From contig JAITLV010000085.1 of assembly GCA_031277685.1 (NCBI GenBank), positions 1-64,000 of the forward strand: a DNA stretch of 64,000 nt. The letters are read 5' to 3'. Made by a program: the position numbers and the translations under genes. This document shows positions 26,992 through 37,100 of the stretch, piece after piece. How positions within the stretch are numbered: position 1 is the first letter of the stretch; the number at the start of each line of letters is the position of its first letter. The stretch is from Sphingobacterium sp. (GTDB taxonomy: Bacteria > Bacteroidota > Bacteroidia > Sphingobacteriales > Sphingobacteriaceae). The notes under the pieces were generated by a model. The model was not told where the DNA came from and did not search any database. It was given only the letters and a program-made list of their open reading frames with translations.

Positions 26992-29072
26992 ATGAAAGAA
27001 ATTAAAATTTGTGCTTTTTTTATCTTGGCGTTTAATCCTCTGTTCCTGTATATTCCACAACTCACTGCGCAGATCTATAAAGATCCCAAATATGGGATAG
27101 AGATGCGGTTGGATGATTTAATCAAACGTATGACGTTAGAAGAAAAGATCCGTCAGATGAGCATGCATTCTTTTGAAGGTTTTAGAAAAGAAAGTATTGC
27201 CTATGGTGTGGTTGAAAGCCCTTTTATTCACGCAAAGGAGGTGGCAAAGCAGTCCTATTACACGAAAAGCTACGCACAGAAATCGACGAGATTGGGGATT
27301 CCACCCATTCAGATAGCTGAATGTCTGCATGGACTGCTAGCCTTTGGTGCGACAATCTTTCCACAGGCTATTAATCAAGGCAGTACTTGGAACTCAAAGC
27401 TAATTGAAGAGATGGGGAAGGCAATAGCCAAAGAGGCGGAATAAATCTTGCTGCTTCATCGTTAGGGGAACGTGAAATGCGGAGTTTACACTTACAGCCA
27501 TTTGAATACGCGGTAAAGCAAACAAATATTTATGCGGTCATGCCATCCTATAATGAAGTTGATGGCGTTCCGGCACATCGAAATAAATGGATGCTTGACC
27601 ATGTCTTGCGAAAAGAATGGGGGTTCAAAGGCTATGTTTTTTCTGATTATGGAGGATTGAGTCTGTTGTCGGATTATCATAAAGTTGCTCGGGATCGAAG
27701 GGAAGCCGCGCAGATGGCACTAGACGCTGGAGTCGATCTAGAAGCACCCCGCACGGATATTTATTATCACCTAATGTCTCTTTATGATGATAAATTGATT
27801 CATATGAGTCAGATCGATACTGCCGTTAGACGTATTCTGCGTGCAAAATTTAAAGCAGGACTTTTTGAAAAGCAGCTTCCAGATACATTAGCTGTTGCTG
27901 ATAAGCTGAGAACTGTAGCGCATATTAATCTCGCTAAAAAGATTGCTGATGAATCCATTATTTTGTTAAAAAACCAAGATAATCTTTTGCCATTGAACAA
28001 AGATCAAGTAAAATCAATCGCAGTTATCGGACCGAATGCCAATCAGGTACAATATGGTGATTATAGCTATACACGTGATAATTCATCGGGTGTTACTGTC
28101 CTGGATGGAATTAAGAAACTTGGAATTCCTGTTTATTATGAGAAGGGCTGTTCGGTTACAGGCAGTGACACAAGTGGATTTTTATCGGCTATCATGGCCG
28201 TAAAAAAAAGTGATGTAGCTGTGGTTGTCCTTGGCGAAAGTAGTGCCGTACTTTCAGGACTCGGTTGGGGCGTGGGGCTCGGTGACAATGAACCTAAAGA
28301 CCCCTTTACAGGAGGAGAGGGATACGATGTGACAGATCTCAATCCAATGGGCGTACAGCGCGAGTTGCTCCAAGCGATTTATAGAACGGGCAAACCAGTT
28401 ATTTTGGTTACGATACATGGTCGACCCTGGAGCATCACTTGGGAGGCAGATCATATTCCTGCTATATTGGAGGCCTGGTATCCTGGAGAGCAGGGAGGGA
28501 TGTCAATTGCCGATATCATTTTTGGAAAAGTCAATCCATCAGGCCGCTTAACAGTCTCTGTGCCTCGCTCAGTGGGCCATATACCTGTAACATACGATTA
28601 TAAACCGGGTTCTCGAGGTTATTATAAAAGTAGTGGCACAGCTGAAAAACCAGGACGGGATTATGTGTTCTCCAGCCCCGAACCATTATTCTGTTTTGGG
28701 CATGGGCTTAGTTATACCAGTTTTGCATATAGCAATTTGCGGTTAGACAAGACTGAATTTTCACCGGGTGAATTTGTCGATATCACCGTGGATATCCAGA
28801 ATGTAGGGGCTTGTGAAGGCAAAGATGTTGTCCAGCTGTATATCAAAGACAAAATATCGTCTACTACATCTCCTTTTATGGCTTTAAAGGCATTTTCTAA
28901 AATCAGCTTGAAGCCGTCAGAAAAAAAGACTGTAACATTTAGACTTTCTGAAGAGGATTTTAGTATTTGGAATACCGAAATGAAACGTATACTGGAGGTC
29001 GGTGAGTTTCAGGTAATGGTTGGAAAAGCTAGTAATGCTATCCAATTGGAACAAACGATTAGTTTTAAATAA
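26992..29072 (+). pseudogene. Glycoside hydrolase family 3 beta-glucosidase, broken by internal deletion and frame change
   Basis: The first part (26992-27444, 150 codons) has a signal peptide and the GH3 start (MTLEEKIRQMS, STRLGIPPIQIAECLHG, ATIFPQAINQGSTWN) and stops just after GKAIAKEA. The second part, in another frame from about 27438 to 29072, resumes at GGINLAASSLGERE and runs to the normal fibronectin-like C-terminus. By comparison with intact GH3 enzymes about 70 residues are missing between these points. They include the region with the R-W-G-R and E-D-P motifs and the K-H-F substrate-binding motif. The nucleophile motif GYVFSDYGGL is retained in the second part. The enzyme cannot be made whole from this sequence. 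The function before decay would be hydrolysis of beta-glucosides in the periplasm. Confidence 0.88.
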
Positions 29073-29120
29073 TTTTTCAATATTCAGAAGACGCTGTTTC
29101 ATAAATTGGGTAAGTTATAG

Positions 29121-29150
29121 AAATGTGGAGTCCTATGGGACTCCACATTT
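29121..29150 (+). terminator. Terminator after the second SusCD operon
   Basis: AAATGTGGAGTCC (29121-29133) pairs perfectly with GGACTCCACATTT (29138-29150) around a 4-nt loop, and the sequence then runs TTTCTTATTC. It lies 48 bp after the GH3 stop and fits the operon end. Confidence 0.8.
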
Positions 29151-29203
29151 CTTATTCACTTGAACTTGTAACAGTATAAATAATTTAGGTGGAAAAGGTC
29201 GGC

Positions 29204-29485
29204 TCAATTCGTTAAGAAGGCTTTTTTTTTCGAAGCTTTCTCTTCTTTCAGGTGGTTTTCCAGTTCGCTATCCATCATCGATTCCAACAGATGCTTCGTT
29301 AACGGAGCTAGAACGCTATTATTGGAATACAAATTTTTACCTTCGTCAAGACCTTGCATAGCTTCTGCCTTGAAGCGTTCAAAACGGTGAATCCCTCTTG
29401 AGTTCCTTTGAAAATAAACACTAATGAAAAATCGAATGGGGTCTTTTTTTTCATGACCATGTCGTTTGAATAATTGAATATACAT
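29204..29485 (-). pseudogene. IS256-type transposase N-terminal remnant
   Basis: A minus-strand frame of 93 codons contains, from about residue 37 onward (29377 down to 29207), the pattern of the N-terminus of IS256/Mutator transposases: EAMQGLDEGKNLY, then LAPLTKHLLESMMDSELENHL and a Lys-rich stretch. The DDE catalytic region is absent, and no terminal inverted repeats were seen. It is a fragment of an old insertion in the gap between two operons. Confidence 0.6.
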
Positions 29486-29555
29486 AATCTTATTTTCTCC
29501 GATCGTCCTTTATAGTTAAAATTGATAAAAAGCGTATTTTTTATAGTGAGCCTGT

Positions 29556-29799
29556 TTATCTGTTATATGCCTTGCCTTTTACCCCATTGAGCCAAACAGT
29601 TTCTCCTTTTTTCCACCCGGTAATGGCTACCTGCACAAAAGCCGTATGCGCACTTGCTCCGAGACAATGTGGCACATCTATCAGAGATTTTACCACTTCT
29701 CCTTTCCTGATAATTACTTTTTCCTGATAGTAGACCACGCCGTCCAATGCCAAAATAATTTGTCCTGCCGGGTGAGGATACTGCTGGGATTCGAACCTT
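29556..29799 (-). pseudogene. Cupin-domain protein C-terminal fragment
   Basis: The minus-strand frame ending at 29556 reads HPAGQIILALDGVVYYQE, then IRKGEVVKSLIDVPHCLGAS, then FVQVAITGWKKGETVWL and a terminal YN. This is the order of motifs in small quercetinase-like cupins often paired with carboxymuconolactone decarboxylases. The usual W-H-x-H metal motif before PAGQ is degenerate (QQYPHP) and no start codon is present, so the N-terminal half is lost or frameshifted. It lies beside the transposase remnant in a 964-bp gene-poor gap (29073-30036); the remainder of that gap is AT-rich leader for the next operon. Confidence 0.55.
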
Positions 29800-30036
29800 G
29801 TCCGAATATTTATAATCTTCCTAAATCAAGTTAAAGAATAGTTGGACACTTTTTTTAGTGGCTTTACAGATAGTATGCATAAACTCATTTGAGATATCCT
29901 CTGAGTAAAGCTTATTTATTCGCTTTGCTAACAGTTATTTAAAAAAAAGATTAAAAAAACTTCACATTGGATTCACCCTATTTTGTGCTTTGGTTGCCTT
30001 TCATATAGAAACCTTATAAAAAACGATTGACTAACC

Positions 30037-32961
30037 ATGATCAGAATTCCTAAAACGAATTGGAGAACCAAAGTTTTTGCAGCCCTTTTCCTCATTACTT
30101 ATGGAAAGGCAACCTATGCCGGTGATGTACCTTTTGGGAACGAGCAGAAAAAACTTATTCTCAAGACCACAATGTATTATATCAATCAGAAGCATGTGCA
30201 TCCTGCTGTGCTGAACGATGATTTTTCGATAAAAGTGTGGCAAAAATATTTTGATTATATAGATATCAATCACAAAATATTTCTCAAAGAAGATATCGAA
30301 AAACTCAGATCATACCAAACTATAATTGATGATGAGGTACAGGCAAATTCGGTAGATTTTTTCAATGCCAGTTATACAATTTACGCCAAGCGAATGTCTA
30401 CCTTGCGCAAATTGTGCGATGAGATCCTAAATAAACCATTTTCTTTTTCCGAGGCTGAATATTTCCAGGAGCAGTCTTCCTATCCCGCTACGTTAAATGA
30501 ACTAAAAGAGCGGTGGAGGAAATCTTTGAAATTCAGTGTTCTAAAAAAATATGCTGTATTAAAACAGCAAGGTACAGACAAAAAAGACGCACTACTTGAA
30601 AAAGAAAGCCGAATGGCCGTTAAAAAATGGATGAATACTTTCTTCGATCGAATGCTAAAACCTGAAGCTGAAGATGTCAATTTTAGTTATTTTATCAATG
30701 CCATTCTGTTTCAGATTGACCCACACAGCATCTACAATATGCCGATACAGGCTCAGCAAAGACAGGAAAATATTTCTAAGCGTTTCTTTGGTATCGGAAT
30801 TTCCATGAAGGAATCTGAGGGCGAATATTTTATAGATGCTATCATCCCTGGAGGTGCGGCAAGCAATACAGGCTTCTTGCATTTAGGTGATCAGATTCTT
30901 CAGATAGAAAATGCGAAAGGGGAGATGCAGGATATCTTTGCTATGCCAAATAATGAAGTCATAGGATTGATAAGAGGAACTAAAGACAGTAACGTGCGAT
31001 TACGTATCAAAGGGAAACAATCAGCTGAAAAAATTGTCAGCATCAAACGTACTGAACTCAAGGATGACGCAAAATTGGCAAGGAGTGCCTTCTTTGTCAA
31101 AGGAGCAGAAAAAATAGGGATCATCCATTTGCCTGATTTCTATGATGATGTACAAGACCCGAATGGGGCACATGCGGCTAAGGATGTCATGTTTCATATT
31201 GAAAAACTCAAAAAAGAAGGTATGACCAGTCTAATTATCGATCTGCGTGATAATCCTGGTGGATCGCTTAATGAGGTCGTTCGCTTGGCAGGCGCATTGA
31301 TCGGTAACGGTCCAAAAGTACAGATCAAAGGCCGAACTGGAGTGCAGGTTCTTCAGACGGAAATGGAACCAATTTTTCAGGGGCCATTGGCGGTCATGGT
31401 GAATGAACGGAGTGCATCCGCATCGGAGATCTTTGCGGCAGTAATCCAAGACTATCAGCGGGGTATTGTCATCGGTGGACCGACTTCTTATGGTAAGGGA
31501 ACAGCCCAAGAAGTATGGCCGATCGGTAGGATGGCGGATGAAAGTAAAAATATAACGGCAATGAACCTCGGTTCATTGGCACTGACAAGTTATCTGTTTT
31601 ATCGAGTGACTGGACAGAGTACGCAACGTGATGGTGTGCGACCAGATATTTTGTTACCAAGCCCAAGCACTTATAACAGTGAAATGGAAAGAGATTATAG
31701 TTCGGCACTACCAAATATCCCGATTCCCACATTAAAATATGAGGCGGTAAGTACGGTTTCGAAGGAGCAGATTGATCCTTGGAACAAAAAACTACAATAT
31801 AGCTATCGTTTTAATCAGATTGACAGCTTGTCCAAATTGATAGCGACAGAAAATAAGGCACCGATAGCCCTAAATCTCAGTGCATATCAACAACAGTTGG
31901 ACAAAAAGAAAATGCGTGAGGATAAACTGAGCAATTTGCTGGAGATAGCCCCCAATAAACAGGTTGATCTGTATCCAGAAGGAGCACCCCGAATAGCGGA
32001 CAAATGGTATAAAGAATGGCTTGAAACAATAAAAAAAGATATTTATGTTGCGGAGACTTGCGGACTATTGGAACAGTGGTCTATTGAGAACCAAGAGTTG
32101 AATAACGTTTACACCATACAGCTCAATACTGTGATGCAATTCTTTAAAGAAGATCCGGTTCAATCGGAAATGCTGACCTCTGATATTAACGATTTTAATT
32201 TATCAGTAAGTACCGATACTAGACTGCACAGCCTACAAGTACAAATAGCAACGTTGGAAGCTGCTGGAAAACAGGAGCAAATACCCTTTCTTTTGCAAAG
32301 TGAAGGAACAAAAATCACAAAAGAAAAGCTTAAAACTATACAAAGTTTTATACAGAAACATCCGGAATCTTATATAAGTCTCTATTTATTGGCCAATGAA
32401 TTTAACGCCTATACTGCGGATGGTTATGAGAAAGCTTTTGAGGGATTGTCACCACAACTGCGGTCCCTAACGGTAGCAACTGCATTGAAAAAGAAGATTG
32501 CTGACTTGAAAATTACGACAGCGGGAACTGTGGCTATAGACTTCCAGCGAACAGATCAACATGGCAAACAGGTGAAGCTGAGTGATCTTCGTGGTAAATA
32601 TGTTCTGCTCGATTTCTGGGGAAGCTGGTGTGTACCCTGCCGACGTTCACATCCACATTTAAAGGAATTGTATCAGGAATATAAAGATAGAGGTTTTGAG
32701 ATACTTGCTATAGCCAATGAAAAAAAAGGTAAAACCCTTGAAGAGCGAAAAAAAACTTGGATGGAAGCGATCCATACAGATGAGATTCCGTGGATTCATG
32801 TGCTTGCTGACGAAGGGAGTGGTGCTCCAGATGTTTTAAATACTTACGGAATTACGGGATTCCCAACTAAAATATTACTCGATAGGGAGGGTAGAATCGT
32901 TATGCGTACACTCGGAAACATGAATGACGAACTGGATGAGTATCTGAAAAAACATATTTAA
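30037..32961 (+). CDS. S41 tail-specific protease (Prc-like) fused to a C-terminal TlpA thioredoxin domain
   Basis: This 974-residue protein has a signal peptide (to about TYAGD, residue 29), the helical N-terminal part of Prc/Tsp proteases, a PDZ domain at about 250-328 (FFGIGISMKESEGEYFI, LHLGDQILQI) and an S41 protease core (about 355-530). The core holds SASASEIFAAVIQDY with likely nucleophile Ser461 and TSYGKGTAQ with Lys487. The Prc-type C-terminal helical part runs to about 690. A linker and a TlpA-type thioredoxin domain (about 830-974) follow, with KGKYVLLDF-like RGKYVLLDFWGSW, the motif WCVPC (Cys865, Cys868) and cis-Pro GFPTKI. Normal Prc proteins end before the thioredoxin part. 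No stop or frame change interrupts the joint. It should act in the periplasm and could reduce and then cut substrates (inference). It opens the nine-gene operon. Confidence 0.9.
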   Translation: MIRIPKTNWRTKVFAALFLITYGKATYAGDVPFGNEQKKLILKTTMYYINQKHVHPAVLNDDFSIKVWQKYFDYIDINHKIFLKEDIEKLRSYQTIIDDEVQANSVDFFNASYTIYAKRMSTLRKLCDEILNKPFSFSEAEYFQEQSSYPATLNELKERWRKSLKFSVLKKYAVLKQQGTDKKDALLEKESRMAVKKWMNTFFDRMLKPEAEDVNFSYFINAILFQIDPHSIYNMPIQAQQRQENISKRFFGIGISMKESEGEYFIDAIIPGGAASNTGFLHLGDQILQIENAKGEMQDIFAMPNNEVIGLIRGTKDSNVRLRIKGKQSAEKIVSIKRTELKDDAKLARSAFFVKGAEKIGIIHLPDFYDDVQDPNGAHAAKDVMFHIEKLKKEGMTSLIIDLRDNPGGSLNEVVRLAGALIGNGPKVQIKGRTGVQVLQTEMEPIFQGPLAVMVNERSASASEIFAAVIQDYQRGIVIGGPTSYGKGTAQEVWPIGRMADESKNITAMNLGSLALTSYLFYRVTGQSTQRDGVRPDILLPSPSTYNSEMERDYSSALPNIPIPTLKYEAVSTVSKEQIDPWNKKLQYSYRFNQIDSLSKLIATENKAPIALNLSAYQQQLDKKKMREDKLSNLLEIAPNKQVDLYPEGAPRIADKWYKEWLETIKKDIYVAETCGLLEQWSIENQELNNVYTIQLNTVMQFFKEDPVQSEMLTSDINDFNLSVSTDTRLHSLQVQIATLEAAGKQEQIPFLLQSEGTKITKEKLKTIQSFIQKHPESYISLYLLANEFNAYTADGYEKAFEGLSPQLRSLTVATALKKKIADLKITTAGTVAIDFQRTDQHGKQVKLSDLRGKYVLLDFWGSWCVPCRRSHPHLKELYQEYKDRGFEILAIANEKKGKTLEERKKTWMEAIHTDEIPWIHVLADEGSGAPDVLNTYGITGFPTKILLDREGRIVMRTLGNMNDELDEYLKKHI

Positions 32962-32982
32962 TCAACATAAACGAAAGTAACA

Positions 32983-34101
32983 ATGACCTATATATTGAAA
33001 AGAAGCTTTGTGGGGACGGCACTATTTATATCATCGCTGCAGTTGATGGCACAACAGCAGCTAAAGGTAAGTGCCGAACTCCCATCGCTAAAAGAGGGAG
33101 ACAAGGTTTACTTCATCGACTTTATCAAAAAGCAAACGGATTCGACTGTCGTAAAAGACCATAAATTTAATTTTGTGACCGATACTGATTCAAGCACGTT
33201 TTATGTTATACAGGTTGGTTTGCAGCCAAAGAAAGGTCAGTTTTTCTATATGGACATGGGGCCGGGACAGTTAAATGTTAAAGGAAAAGGGGATACTTTC
33301 AATGACGCGACATTCACAGGGAGCCCTTTTGTTTCAAAATGGAAAGAGCTGGAATCATTTATCTTGGCGCGCTGTGGCGGGGGACTTTCTTATGGAAATG
33401 ATATTGCTCTAAAAATGCAAGAAGCTCAGGCTATTGGCGATGTACAGGCCTTGGAGGATTTGCAAAACCAATATGTAAACTACGTGGAAAAGGGAAAATC
33501 GGCTGCAAAGGAATGGGTTAATACTTATCCAGACGAGCCTATTTCGGCTTACGTAATCAATGCATTTTTGCTGAGTAAAATACCGCTTGATGAAGTGCTG
33601 GGTTTAATTAAATCATTGGGGCCAAATGCAAAGAAGTCAAAATTGGCCACTTTTATGTTGAATATGCAGCAACCTAAAATAACAAGTCAACTGATGAATC
33701 AAGTAGCCCCAGACTTTACGTTAAATGATGTCCTTGGTAAACAAACAAAGCTTTCTGATTATAAGGGAAAATATGTTTTATTGGATTTTTGGGCCAGCTG
33801 GTGTGGCCCCTGTCGTAAGGAAATACCTTTTCTCAAAGCAGCGTACGAAAAATATAATTCCCGGAATTTTGTTATCTTGAGTGTTTCTATTGATACAGAA
33901 GCTGAAAAGTGGCGGAAAGCATTAAGTGATGAAAAAATGCCCTGGAACCAATTGTTAGAGGGGACCAACAAACAAACTTCAAGCTTATATCACATTGAAT
34001 TCATTCCAACAAATTTCTTGATAGATCCTTCGGGGAAAGTCGTGGCTGTAGGTTTATATGGCGAGGACGTTGAGAAGCATTTGGCAACTGTATTTAAATA
34101 A
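32983..34101 (+). CDS. TlpA/ResA-like thioredoxin-fold protein with DUF4369-type domain
   Basis: This 372-residue periplasmic protein has a signal peptide ending at about LMAQQQ, an N-terminal DUF4369-like beta domain (about 23-115), a helical linker and a TlpA thioredoxin domain (about 235-372). The redox motif is WCGPC with Cys274 and Cys277, and the cis-Pro loop is FIPTNF. It begins 21 bp after the protease-thioredoxin fusion, so two thioredoxin domains of different type (CVPC and CGPC) are made from the same operon. A role in keeping cysteines of the imported or processed substrate reduced is likely. Confidence 0.9.
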   Translation: MTYILKRSFVGTALFISSLQLMAQQQLKVSAELPSLKEGDKVYFIDFIKKQTDSTVVKDHKFNFVTDTDSSTFYVIQVGLQPKKGQFFYMDMGPGQLNVKGKGDTFNDATFTGSPFVSKWKELESFILARCGGGLSYGNDIALKMQEAQAIGDVQALEDLQNQYVNYVEKGKSAAKEWVNTYPDEPISAYVINAFLLSKIPLDEVLGLIKSLGPNAKKSKLATFMLNMQQPKITSQLMNQVAPDFTLNDVLGKQTKLSDYKGKYVLLDFWASWCGPCRKEIPFLKAAYEKYNSRNFVILSVSIDTEAEKWRKALSDEKMPWNQLLEGTNKQTSSLYHIEFIPTNFLIDPSGKVVAVGLYGEDVEKHLATVFK

Positions 34102-34138
34102 TTAACCTACCTATTATGATTAACCTTAAAATCTAATT

Positions 34139-37100
34139 ATGGCAAAACAACGCTTTTCACGCTTGTTTTTATCGCTCTTGGTCTGCATGTCATTTGGGGA
34201 AATGGCGGCACATGCACAAACCCTAGACGATAAAATAGTGACAATTTCCGTCAAACAAGCCAAACTCAGTAAAATACTGAAATCAATTCAGGAAAAATCC
34301 GTCATTCAAATTGTCTTTAACGGGCAATTGGTTGATCAAGTCCCCATCCAAACTGTGGTGGCTAAGAATGAAAAATTGACAACCTTGTTGAATCGTATAC
34401 TTAAGGACACCGGACTGACCTACAGTATCCAAAAAAATGTTGTGGTGATCCACACCAGACCTGTTGAAGGAGCAGTTGGTGTATCAACTTCATCGGTATC
34501 AGCAAATGTGAATGTGATGTCTTATATACGTGGAAAAGTTTTCGTAGAAAACAATCAGCCCAAGTCACTGGTCACCGTAATGAATAAAGAGACAGGTATT
34601 CATACGCTGACCGATGCAAACGGAAATTTTGCGATTCAGGGAGAGCTCGGAAATCATATCCAATTTAGTCATGTTGGCTACAAGACCAACCAGGTTACAT
34701 TGAAAAATCTCAAGGAGATACAGGTCATACTGAGCCCTATCGAATCGAAATTGGATGAGGTGGTGCTGACAGGTTATCAGTCGATAGAGAAAAAGCTATC
34801 TACCGGCTCAATCTTTACCTTAAAAGGTAAAGATGTGGCTGAACCGAATGTGTCCAATATTGCCTCGATGTTACAAGGCAAAGTACCTGGCCTTGCTATA
34901 GAGACTGTATCTGGTAGTCCGAACTCTATACCGCGTATGCGTATACGGGGAACGTCTACATTAATTGGCAATGCCAATCCAATATGGGTTATTGATGGTA
35001 TTGTTCAAGAAAATCCAACTGATATTGATCCTGATAAACCGCTTGGATTAAATCCATCGGTGCTGGACAAGTTAACGCGTGGTGATCTTTCGCAATCGCG
35101 TGCGGGGTTAATGGGGAATTCTATTCTTGGGGTCAATATAAACGATATTGAAAGTATCAGTTTTTTGAAAGATGCAGCCGCGACAGCATTATATGGAACC
35201 CGTGCGGCTAATGGAGTTATTCTTTTGACAACAAAAAGAGGACAGGTCGGACCCACTGTGGTCAACTACAATGCTAGCCTAGGTATTATCGAACGTCCGT
35301 CATATAGCCGTTTACAATTGATGGACTCCAAACAACGGATACAGCTTTCTCGCGAATTAATCGAGGAGGGGCTGCTCCATAAAACGGCTCTGTACGACTA
35401 TGGCTATGAAGGAGCATATTGGGAATTGATCAATAAGCAAATCACCGAACAAGAATTTAATACACGTGTAGCCAAATTGGAAACACAAAATACGGATTGG
35501 TTTGATATACTTTTCAGAAATACTGTTAATCATCAACACGCAATCAGTCTTTCAGGCGGGTCGGATAAAACAACGTATAGCTCTTCCATTAATTATTCTG
35601 ACGAAAATCATGCTGCAAAGAAAGAGGGAGCAAACAATATAGGAGGAAGAATTGGAATTTCATCAAAGCTGAATAAAAAGCTACAAGTTAACTTTGATAT
35701 ATCAGCAAACTTGTCGACAAATCAAAGTTATTATGGATTATTCAATCCAATGACCTATGCCATTAATACGAGTAGGACAATTGCTCCTGATCTCTATTAC
35801 TCAACAAAGGCGCCGTTGTATGGATCTAGTGTAGTTGAGAAGCCACTGCATTACAATGCGCTGAATGAAACAAGGGAAACAAATAGCGAGACAAAGACGT
35901 CATTTTTAAGAAGTCAATTAAACCTCGATTATGAAATATTGCGTGGATTGAGATTTAAAACAACGTTCGGGGGGCAAGTTTCCAATCAACGTGGGAATCG
36001 GTATGCTACCGAACGGTCCTATCAAGTTGCATCCATGCGTGGTTATGATTATGGTTCAGTAGTGCCTGGAGGAATTGAAGAGCAAGAATCAGCATTACCT
36101 TTTGGCGGTATTTTGGACACTGATAATAGTTCTGTTTATAATTTTACCTGGAATAATTTATTGTATTATAATAAAGATCTGTTTGGTGGACGTGATAAGC
36201 TGAACTTGATTTTGGGGCATGAAATCGTAAGCGTTAGACGGCAAGGTAATAATCAATTTGAATATGGATATTTAAAAGATCGGGGTGAAAACTTTGCGAA
36301 CCTAGACATGTATTATTATAGTTTTCAACGAAAGAGAGACAACAAAGTTGAAAATAAGCTATCGGGTTTGGCTACGGCAACTTATGCGTATGATCAGAAA
36401 TATATCTTCACAGCGAGTACGCGGATGGATGCCTCCAATCGATTTGGACAGTATACCAATAGTCGTTTTTTACCGGTTTGGAGTGTTTCTGGACGCTGGA
36501 ATATTTCGGATGAACCCTGGTTGCGAAATAGTAAATGGATTAGCCAGTTAGAACTTAAGGGCTCTTATGGTTCACAGGGAAATGCGGTCACCCAAGTCGG
36601 CCCGGACCTCATTCTGACGATTCCAACATTTGGTGCTATTCATCCACAGGCGAGGGAGTATATCTTAAATATGAAGTCCTTAGCCTATCCAGATTTGCGC
36701 TGGGAAAAGACTGTCAGTAAGAACATTGAGATGCAAATGGGCTTATTTGATTCTTTTATTAGAATCGGGACTTCATTTTACCATAAACAAACCGACGATG
36801 TAATTACAGGAACGGCTATACCCATTGAATATGGTATCAGCTCCATGTTAATAAATGGTGGAACAATCAGTAATAAAGGATGGGAGTTATCAGTCAACCT
36901 TAATCCAATTCGCAATAAAAATTGGAATTGGACAATTTCAGGAAATACCTCTAGAAATTACAATAATTTAGAAAAAGCCAATGTTGACCAAATTTATAAA
37001 TTAGAGGATTATCTCAACGGAACTGTTCAACTTCCCAATGAACCTATTGGGACATTCTATGTATTCGATTTTAAAGGACTTAATCATAATGATGGTTTGC

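Noticed and set aside
27430..27480. Programmed ribosomal frameshift joining the two GH3 parts
   Set aside because: About 70 conserved residues are missing at the junction, so a frameshift alone would not restore the enzyme; deletion explains it better.
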